A stretch of 64,000 bases of DNA, from assembly GCA_021292165.1 (NCBI GenBank), contig CM037877.1, positions 131,992,274-132,056,273 on the forward strand, in the 5' to 3' direction. Position 1 is the first letter of the stretch, and every line of letters starts with the position of its first letter. The translations under genes and the position numbers were made by a program. The DNA comes from Shinisaurus crocodilurus. Taxonomy: Eukaryota; Chordata; Lepidosauria; Squamata; Shinisauridae. Shown here in pieces: positions 55,995 through 64,000 of this stretch. The notes under the pieces were generated by a model. It was given only the letters and a program-made list of their open reading frames with translations. It did no database searches and was not told the origin of the DNA.

Positions 55995-56345
55995 TATAAA
56001 CATCGAGAACCGGGAAGCTCTGGCCCATGAACGCTCTAACTGGAGGTTGGCCTTTCACAAAGGTTCCATGGACTTTGAAGAAGCCCGAGTGCAAGGTGAA
56101 AGGGAGAAACGTGCTAAGCGAAAAGCACATCAAACGAATCCTTTACAGCACCATCTTCCATCTGGTAACATGTTTCCTCACTGTGGGAAGCTGTGTGGAT
56201 CTAGAATTGGCCTCCACAGTCACTTACGGACCCATCGCTAGAGTCTACACAATTTTTTTAGAATTTCCTCTTTTTATAATTTTCTTTTTGTAATTTTATC
56301 CTGGAAGACAATCTTACTCGGTCACAAGTGATCGCCTACTATTTT
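55995..56345 (+). mobile_element. LINE C-terminal zinc-finger fragment
   Basis: Translated text NREALAHERSNW, EEARVQGEREKRAKRKAHQ and CGKLCGSRIGLHSHLRTH resembles the C-terminal tail of vertebrate LINE endonuclease-RT proteins. It is followed by the non-coding GGAAGACAATCTTACTCGG typical of the element's 3' end. It is in two frames. Confidence 0.55.
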
Positions 56346-56459
56346 GATGTACAAATTTGTTTGTTTCTGATGAGTATTTTTTAAATCCCAACTTTTAAAA
56401 CAAGCAAGCAAAGAAAAACCACTGTACTATCTGTCCAGCAAGCAGGATAACAACAGCAC

Positions 56460-57060
56460 TAAAGAGAAGAGGTGCCCAGCCGGCCGATGTAAAAGGCGGC
56501 CATTGGGGTTTCCTTGCAAAGTGCAGGCAAGGGACGGTCTACCCCCCCCCCCGGACTTAGTGTGTGTGGCTCTGTGTTGCTTCGAGGGCCCGGGCGGACG
56601 GAAGCGGAGCTGTACCGCGCCGCTCCTTGGCGGCGCGGTGGGGCCTTTGGGTTGGGGCAGCCCGGCGAGGGAAGTCCCGTCTGGTCCTCGGCCAACCCCT
56701 CCGTGGTGGCTGTGACTGTTGGTTGCCCTCACGCAGGTTTAAAAGGATGGCCATGCTGCTTGTGGTTTGCAAGCAGCAGCTGGCTTAAGTTATGTATTGG
56801 GCTTTTTCTTGTGTCTTCTAAACCCCCACCCTTTTACCCTCCCTTCCGCTCTTCCATCCCCTTAGCTGACCGTGCACGTGTTCCTCGTAGTAGCAGATGA
56901 ATTCCGGATCGGTGGCGAAGGAGGAGAGCTGCGAAGAACCAGCTGCGAAGAACAAAGAGGGTGTGGGGCGGTGCTGCAGGTCCTAATATTGGCTCCTGTA
57001 ACCCCACCCACCCCTACCTGAGGCGTACCTGCGAGAACTGGTAAGTCTCGCTTCTCCTCC
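56460..57060. promoter_or_regulatory. CpG-rich patch, possible promoter
   Basis: GC-rich with frequent CpG (for example CGGACGGAAGCGGAG, ACCGCGCCGCTCC, GGCGGCGCGG at 56590-56640), in AT-rich surroundings and without transposon ends that I can see. A good donor-like GAGAACTG|GTAAGTCTCG lies at about 57037 on the plus strand. It could be a 5' exon or promoter of an unidentified gene. No protein was recognised. Confidence 0.35.
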
Positions 57061-58532
57061 CCCCACGTCCGCAAAATTTCTCCCCGCCCACAGCTGCACG
57101 TGATGCGGGGGAAGGTCAATCTGTTGGGAGAGTTTTTACAGCGAGGATATAGGCTCATATGAAGGGCAGAGAGTTATAAGATTTCTGTGGTCCTAGGCCA
57201 GATTTTTTAAATGCTGGAGCAACTTCTATCCCGCTGAAAATATACTCTTTCATTTACAGAGCTGCAGATGTTAACATTTGTGGTTTGCCTTCAACCCTGC
57301 TCTGCACCTTCAGCTCTAGATAAGTCCCTCTTTACACAGGATTTTTTTTCCTACACAGAAATAATCCCCCACTTAGGATAAGCTATTACACCCTCGCATG
57401 TGAAGTACAAATGTTCATTTTGCTACAAGAATTTGTGGCAAAGAGCTGGATTCAGAATGGACAGAGGACCAATCAGCCTCCTCAGTTCTTCTTCCCATAA
57501 TTCAGCACTGCCACACTCTGAAATAGCAGCGTTGTCAAGCTGTGAACTCAAGCTCACTGACATTGCCACCTTTGGCAATCAGCCAAAATTCCACTTCAGA
57601 AGAGCTGAAACTGTGTACACGCGCACAGAACTACATCAGCAACTCTGCTCGAGCTGGAAGGGAGGTCACTACTACCTGCATAAGACAGATGATAACAGGA
57701 GAGATTCCCCTAAGGTCAGGTGGGAGCAAGTCATCTCTTCAGCTAAGTGGAGGCAGGTGGTGTGATCTAAAGATAGGCAAAAGGTTACTTCCCAAGCGTA
57801 GGCAGACAAGCCAGAGCAAGCGGTGTAGACCATACAGGTAAACATTCCAGACGTAGCAGCAGCAACTATGTGGAAAGGTGGCAAGCAGGCGCTCAGCCTG
57901 GCCAGATCTTCTCAGCAGCAGACAGGCTGCTCTGACTGACAGGCAGGTTCCAAGACTGAGGCTTTGGAGAGCCAGGTGCAGCTGCACTGGCTCGATTGCC
58001 TGCCCAGGTGATGGGTCAGCTAGTATGGCTTGTAATGCTGCCTAAGCTGTGCCTGTGGCCAAGTCCTGGGGAATTTTGCTTCCAAATGGATAGGCGCTAA
58101 GGGCTTCGCTACCTGAGGCATTTACTGTGCACTCGAGATCCCTCACCCATGGAAGTCTGCATGGCCTTTTCACAATGTCGTCATCCTCCAGAGCTTCTCC
58201 AGTGTTTTCTAGCCATTTTTGTGGGGGCTGTTTAGAGCGAGGAAAGTCAGGTATTACATTTCAGACTGGAACAAACCGGAATGAAAGCCTTGGTGTAAAG
58301 TTGCAATTCCGCTACACTGCAGCTATACCACAGCACTACCTTGTGGTTGGTTAATAGAATATATAGAAAGGCAGCGAAATTCAAACCCTTGGAAAAAACC
58401 CTGTGTAAAGGATACACTTTTCCTCTCACAATGAAAATGGAAGAAGTCTCAGTAACGTGGCAGGTTAAACCCCTCATGTAGAGAAGCTCTAAATCACCTG
58501 AATTTGCTATCAGAAGGAACAGGTGAGAACTG
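57061..58532. other. No gene recognised
   Basis: The 121-residue frame at 57400-57765 has no recognised motif. If the CpG patch to the left is a promoter, this could be first-intron or exon sequence. Confidence 0.4.
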
Positions 58533-58855
58533 CAACAAAATGTTGCAATGTGGAGTGCTCTCATTCAGTGTTCCAGCCAGCTAGCCACCATGGCCTTTCC
58601 CATGATACTCCATTCCATTCCCGCTCCCCCTTGGTTTTCTGTCCCCATGCTCCAACAGACACTCAGCATTCTGTGACCACTGTGCATGCTTGCCCCTGAT
58701 TGGACTGTTATTTGGAGTCCCCCGCTTAAGAGTTTTTTTGTACTTCTGCAAACTTTGGGATTCTCCCAAGCTTACTGATACCTTCCTCTTGTGCGTGGGT
58801 TTTACCATTTTGCCTATGTAATAATAGGCACTCAGAGAATGAGTTTGCCATTAGG
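58533..58855 (+). repeat. Interspersed repeat, copy 2
   Basis: Same family and orientation as 32318-32665, with several blocks conserved and indels between. Function and family unknown. Confidence 0.7.
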
Positions 58856-58917
58856 ATATACCATAGGATGATGATGATACTGGTTCTAGACATGAAGCTA
58901 GATCAGAATATCAAACC

Positions 58918-59039
58918 CAGTGTTCTCCAACCTTGGGCCCCCAGATGTTTTTGGCCTACAACTCCCAGCATGCCCCAGCCAGCTATGCTGGGTTGTTGTA
59001 GGCCAAAAACATCTGGGTACCCAAGGTTGGAGAACACTG
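58918..59039 (+). mobile_element. Palindromic hAT MITE
   Basis: Almost complete inverted repeat starting CAGTGTTCTCCAACCTTGGG and ending with its inverse. Flanks ATCAAACC and ATCTAACC agree at 7 of 8 bases, as expected of an aged hAT duplication. Confidence 0.85.
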
Positions 59040-59059
59040 ATCTAACCTAACATTCTGTA

Positions 59060-59465
59060 ATCTGTTCCCAGCAGTGGTCAGCCGGATTTCTCTGGGAAGC
59101 ATACTATTAGGGCACGCAGGCAAAAGCGTCCCTCTGCTGACTGTCCGCAACATCTGATGCTCTGAGGCATAATGTCTCTGAACAAGGCAGTTCCATTTTA
59201 TCTCTCATGGGTAGCGGCCATTGGCAGACATTCCTGAATTTATCTAGCTCCCCCCCCCCCTTTAAAAATCCATGTAAGCCACTACATCCTGTGATGGTCA
59301 ATTTCATATATTAATGGAATTGGTATCCTTTATCCAGCAGTGGTAAAGTAATATGACATGCCCTGCATATGGGCTTCTCAGAGGCATCTGACTGGCCACT
59401 GTTGGGAACAGGATGTTGGACTAGAGGGACCATTGCTCTCGATCAAGTGAGGTTCTTCGTATAGC
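59060..59465 (+). repeat. Interspersed repeat fragments
   Basis: CAGTGGTCAGCCGG...CTCTGGGAAGC and GGCATCTGACTGGCCACTGTTGGGAACAGGATG are recognisable ends of a common reptile repeat. The middle (CTCTGAGGCATAATGTC to CATGTAAGCCACTAC) is also repeat-like. Family not assigned. Confidence 0.45.
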
Positions 59466-59803
59466 ATTACATGAGTATTCCATGTTAATGCTTAAAATAG
59501 TTCGTGTTCTCTCTTAAGCCATAAATGCCTGAATTTCATCAGAATATTGATGTCTTAGTAGTTTCCATTAAGGAAGAACAATTATGTTCAAATTCATTGG
59601 AAATTTGGAAATCAGATTGCTAAGAAATCCGTCTTGCACATGTTGTTTTACTTTCTCTCCATTCAGCACCTATATTTCTAGTCAACTGACTGGTGCTACA
59701 CCCAGAGTTACTACTGTAATAAACAATTAAGCCTGCATTCCTGACTGACTAGCCCCATTGGACACTGCGGAACTCACTTCTGAGTAAATATGCATAGGAT
59801 ATC

Positions 59804-60601
59804 TGGCATAGAAGAAGGAAGCCACAGCCCTTAACAGCTGTGTCCTTCTTTTGGGAGAAAGAGGGACCCAGCATTGTGAAAGAAGAGCAAAGAGAATACA
59901 GTGGATAAACTGGATTTGCTGTCCACACAGACATGGAGCGATTTGAGAATGCCTGAGGTTTAGGGCTCTAGAAAAATAGTTCATACAGATTTGGAGCCAT
60001 CACCTACTACTGCAAGTAGTGTAATGTTAGTTCCAAAGTGCGATCCAAAAGTTGTATACCATACAGTTCTCATTGTGGGACAGCAATTCATACATTTGCT
60101 GTAATGAACCCTACAGTCCATAACTGTACTATAAAAAGCAACCCACCCAATCCTTGGATTAGTTTGCAGACCCCCCCCCCCAATGGACAATGAAAACAGC
60201 ATTAGCAAAACTTTCAGAGCCAAGACTATAAACCTATACTACAGCAAACAATGGTAGAATTGCTGACTTTCCTTACAATGTTTATACTACATGTGTTTAA
60301 TGACTCCCAAAGATAAACTGAAGGCCCTGGATCCATTGTCTGAATTCTGACTCTTCAGATTTTATTACTAAATGTTACAAGTGAAGGGGCGGGAATGACA
60401 GCAGAGCCCCGTGTGTGCGAGATCGAGATGGGAGATTAAAAAATCCTGTTCCCGTGTGTAGACACCCATAAATCCACACACAGAAGTTCAGATCTTTCTC
60501 TCCCTCTCTCTCTGCGCAGCGTGCAGCGTTTCGGTTGCAAACAGCCAGCCAGCTCCTGTAATCTGACTCCAGCTGCCAGCTCCCCCGGTTTGTAGATTCC
60601 A
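59804..60601. other. No gene recognised
   Basis: Flank of the copia element. It has a C run at 60171-60181 and a (TC)n-rich stretch at 60496-60513. Confidence 0.5.
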
Positions 60602-61027
60602 TGTAGCAAGGAAATAACTCTGTAACTCCACAGGTCTATTCTACCTGTTTATTTACTTTAGCAAGTAATATACTACAGAGTATACATTCCTAGTTACAGT
60701 CCATGTGCAGAGTACAATGCATAGCAAGCACTTATTCCAGTGGAGCAAGGTTGGCTTTACTCCACCTAGCAAAGACGTTACATGGTTGCATAAGTCCAGC
60801 AAGCAAAAGTCAGAAGAAAAGAATGAAGAGACAGAACAGGAAAAACAAGTCAGTACATCACCAGAAAGCATAAACCATGTGACAGACTCATACTGTTTCC
60901 CACACACTCTAGTAACCCCTGCGAGAGCACGAGATTCTAGAAAGACACAACAAACTTGTTTACCGCCATTCTGTTCCATGTTGTCAACAATGTGCTCCAG
61001 CTTGTGAATGTGATACATATCACAACA
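60602..61027 (-). repeat. Probable 3' LTR of the copia element
   Basis: On the minus strand the segment begins TGTTGTGATATG right after the purine run GTGGGGGGA and ends GCTACA, giving TGT...ACA termini. An AATAAA-type signal lies near its end (about 60647). The partner LTR is outside the window, so the boundary and target duplication cannot be checked. Confidence 0.6.
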
Positions 61028-61061
61028 TCCCCCCACATGCTGTAGTACATCTTGTTTACAT

Positions 61062-62190
61062 TTACTCAATGAGGCCTAGTGCTGTCATTAGTTTCCTGTG
61101 TCTTACTACAGGCAATGGTTTTGTGAAAAGATCTGCCACCATTTCCCCTGTTGCACAGTACTTGAGTGTTACCCACCCTTTTTTCACACAGTCCTTTACA
61201 TGAGAGTAACGAACATCAATGTGTTTGGTTCTTGGCCTACATTTTTCATTGAGAGCCATGCTTATGCAAGCTTGGTTGTCCTCAAAAATTGTAACAGCCT
61301 TGTCTACTGGTATGTGCATATCAGCAAACAATTGTTTGAACCATTCAATCTCATTACATGCTTGAGATAAACTGATGAATTCAGATTCTGCACTAGATAC
61401 AGCCACACAAGATTGTTTGCGAGTGTACCAGTCAATCAAACTGTGGTCATACATGATCACAGTTCCACTTGTGGATTTTCTATCTGTTGCAGCTCCCCAA
61501 TCAGCATCAGTGTACGCACAAAAACCTCCCTCTGTGTGTGATGACAATTTCAGTTTGCAATTCATGGAACCTTTTAAATACCTTAACACACGTTTCACAG
61601 CTAGCCAATCATAATTAGAAGGATTTTGCGTTTTCCTGCTAAGTATGTTTACAGCATTGCTGATGTCTGGCCTACTCACATTTGCCAAATATAGCAGGCT
61701 TCCAATAACACTTTGATATTTTCCAATATCCTCAAATTCAGTGTTATCTGTGTGCTTTTGATATTCAAGAGTCATTGGAGTGGTAACTGGGTTACAATCC
61801 TCCAATCCATGAATTTCCAGCCATTTCTTAATTTTTCCACTTTGTTCAACCAAAAAAGAACCTTCCTCATCTTGGGATAATTGCATTCCAAGATAATGTT
61901 GTACCAAACCTAGATCTTTCAGTTCAAAGTGTGCTTGCAATTCTTGTGCAATTTTGTCTTTTTGAATTACTGATTCTGTTATCAGCAATATATCATCAAC
62001 AAAGACCAACAAATACACCCAGTTTCCCTGTTCTGTGTGATTTGTGTACAGACAGTGATCAGCCTTGCTTTGTTTGAATCCCAAACTAATCAAAACTCTG
62101 TCTAGTTTTTTGGTTCCAGCACCTAGCTGCTTGCTTTAACCCATATATGGACTTGTGCAGACGACATACAAGACTGGGATTTTCTACAAA
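61062..62190 (-). pseudogene. Copia C-terminal reverse transcriptase and RNase H
   Basis: Continuation of the pol gene after the break near 62140-62200. It carries the RT catalytic YLLVFVDDILLI, the QSVIGSLLYLA and LKGSM blocks, and RNase H with YTDADWGAATDRKSTSG, SSAESEFISLSQ and RTKHIDVRYSHVKD. It ends ADLFTKPLP... and a stop at about 61062. From 62093 down to 61062 (343 residues) it is intact. Confidence 0.92.
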
Positions 62191-62202
62191 ACCTTTTGGC
62201 TG

Positions 62203-63726
62203 CTACATGTAGATTTCCTCTTGTAATTCAACATATAGGAAAGCAGTTTTTACATCAAAATGAAATGCCATCATTTTTCTTTGTGCTGCCAATTTCAACA
62301 ACAGTCTGACAGTTGCATACCTTGTTGTTGGTGCAAACACGGAATCAAAATCTACCCCATGTTTTTGTGCAAGCCCTCTTGCAACGAGTCTTGCCCTGTA
62401 CCCTTCCACCTGCCCCTGGTGATTTGTTTTCACCTTGTACACCCATTTACAGGTGATTGCCTTGCGCCCTACAGGCAAAGATACTAGACTCCAAGTTTTG
62501 TTATCATGCATTGCATTGATTTCATCCTGCATGGCCTCAAACCAATCATTTTTCACCTTTGGTTCCATGCTCTGGATTTCTTCAAAACTTTGTGGTTCTA
62601 AAGCTATTTTGAGAGCTTTATGTACAACAGTTTTCCCACTTTGGAATTCATCTTGATATCTAACAGGTGTTTTGCGTTCTCGGGTTGAACGCCTTAGAGA
62701 TTGTTCACCTCCCTCCTGCTCCCCAGATATCTGCCCAGTGGCTTGTTCTGTCCCAGAAGCTTCCTGCTGTGTTTCAGACATTGCATGCATTGGCAATTCC
62801 ACCAGCTGTTTCTGTTCATTTGTTTGCTCGTGAAAAATCACATCCCTGCTCAGAATTACCTTGTTGTGGTGTGGTGACCACAACCTGTACCCTTTTATTT
62901 GTGCATCATACCCCAGCAGAAAACATTCAAAGCTTCTTGGAGATAGCTTTGTTCTGTTTTGAGCCTGTATATGAACAAAACATTTGCACCCAAAAATGCG
63001 CACGTGTGCTATCTTTGGTTTCCTCCCATGAAACATTTCATATGGAGTTTTCACAGTTGTGGTGTTGGGTAACCTGTTCAGCAGGTAATTGGCATTTGAC
63101 AGTGCATCCCCCCAGAAACGGTTTCCCACCTGTGAGTCAGTTAATTGAGCCCTCATCATTTCCTGGAGTGTTCTGTTGTGACTTTCAGCTACACCAGTTG
63201 AGTTTTGGGCCTTGACTTTGTGCCCAATACCCTCACTTTCCAAGAATTTCTTGAATTTTGTACTCATGTACTCTCCCCCACCATCTGTGAGCAATTCACC
63301 TATTGGATATTGTTTATATCTGTTCCCAGCCCATTTAACAAATGATTCAAATCTCTCTTGAACCTGAGACTTATGCTGCAGAAGATAAACAAAACTAAAT
63401 CTTGAAAAGTCGTCAACAAGTGTCATGTAGTACCTATTTCCCCCATAGCTGTTTTCAAATGGTCCAGCAACGTCAGAGTGTACTAGCTCAAATATTCTTG
63501 TGCTAACTCTATCACTGTGTTTCTGAATGTTAGATCTGTGTGACTTTGCTGTACTGCATACTTCACATTCCACATAATTAGAACAAGGTTTCATTTTCAC
63601 ACCCTCACACAGACCTGGCATCATCTTTTCTATGCTTCTGTAGTTGGCATGCTGCGAACCTCTTATGGAAAATATGCACACAATTGTCATGTGGTTTACA
63701 ATTTGCATACTTTGCCCTCTCATCAT
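62203..63726 (-). pseudogene. Copia integrase and N-terminal reverse transcriptase
   Basis: The 507-residue frame begins at an internal ATG. It holds the zinc-binding remnant (CEVCSTAKSH), the integrase core with HSDVAGP, LLTDGGGEYM and STGVAESHNRTLQE as D, D and E blocks, and FGCKCFVHI. The charged linker LRRSTRERKTPVRY follows. The RT start includes WFEAMQDEINAM, TCKWVYKVK, LVARGLAQ and FDVKTAFLY. It stops at 62203 within RT, where family members continue. Confidence 0.9.
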
Positions 63727-64000
63727 GTGTTACAAATGGATTTATAACATACAGAGAATTCTGCAAATCACCTTTTGCACAGACCACCCCTTCTCGTGAA
63801 ATTACACAGGTTGCTGTCAGAAAAGCAAATTTCAAAACCATTATTAGCTAATTGTGAGATACTTATTAAATTTGTATCTAGTTCCTGAACAAACAGTGCC
63901 CTCTGCTGACCCAAAGTAGCAAAGTCGATTGTTCCTCCAGCTGACACTTGGATCCTCTTTCCATCAGCTAATTGAACATGTTGATTAATTCCACATTCTT
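63650..64000 (-). pseudogene. Copia protease/gag-pre-integrase remnant
   Basis: The reading HVQLADGKRIQVSAGG and LDTNLISISQLANNGFEICF are typical of the segment between copia protease and integrase. Two or more frame changes separate it from the integrase frame (GSQHANYRSIEKM). It is cut by the window end. Confidence 0.7.

Larger units (their letters stand above)
60602..64000 (-). mobile_element. Ty1/copia LTR retrotransposon, 5' part beyond the window
   Basis: Minus-strand order is protease/gag-pre-integrase remnants at the window edge, integrase, reverse transcriptase, RNase H, polypurine tract (61028-61036) and 3' LTR. That is copia order. Copia elements are few in vertebrates, so presence here is of note. 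Pol has several frame breaks, so this copy is probably dead. Confidence 0.9.

Noticed and set aside
57400..57765. 121-residue frame with CSFC motif as a zinc finger
   Set aside because: No second half of a finger and no repeat of the motif.

Overview
This window is vertebrate nuclear DNA, most likely from a squamate reptile (lizard or snake). The evidence is a split-exon selectin gene, a Sauria-type tRNA SINE, CR1, L1 and other LINE pieces, many hAT-type DNA transposons with 8-bp target duplications, and Ty3/gypsy and Ty1/copia LTR elements in one interval. There is no bacterial gene architecture. Almost all long open frames are retroelement pol genes or run across repeats; the only clear host gene is the selectin.

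Layout. 1-17.8 kb: no host gene seen; CR1 fragments, other LINE tails, hAT-like elements, a CR1 split by a 922-bp hAT (12.6-14.65 kb), and two long related repeats in opposite orientation (about 3.9-5.2 and 14.8-16.7 kb). 17,883-23,359: a young Ty3/gypsy-type LTR element flanked by CAATA, with integrase upstream of reverse transcriptase (Gmr1-like order). 23.4-27.7 kb: intergenic or selectin 3' region with a Sauria SINE and a LINE remnant. 27.7-37.3 kb: a selectin gene on the minus strand, best matched to E-selectin (SELE): signal peptide, C-type lectin, EGF, seven CCP/sushi exons, membrane exon and a 22-bp tail exon, with a candidate TATA/kappaB promoter at about 37.19-37.32 kb. Three CCP exons have been duplicated as a block, the first CCP lacks its first cysteine, and two exons carry clustered one-base deletions. 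38.3-45.4 kb: nested LINE, copia and DNA transposon debris. 45.4-60.3 kb: repeat-rich DNA including a 1.59-kb hAT carrying a CpG-rich segment, and a CpG-rich patch at 56.5-57.1 kb. 60.6-64.0 kb: a Ty1/copia element on the minus strand running off the window.

The most novel-looking item is a short interspersed element present three times (5679-5842 minus, 47458-47622 plus, 48680-48836 minus). It joins a 5S-rRNA-like promoter head directly to a CR1 LINE 3' tail. Other strong items are a GC-rich hairpin module shared by hAT elements with two different terminal types, and the restructured selectin gene.

All calls are from reading the sequence; no database search was run. LINE and transposon clade names are family-level recognition, and boundaries without target duplications are approximate.
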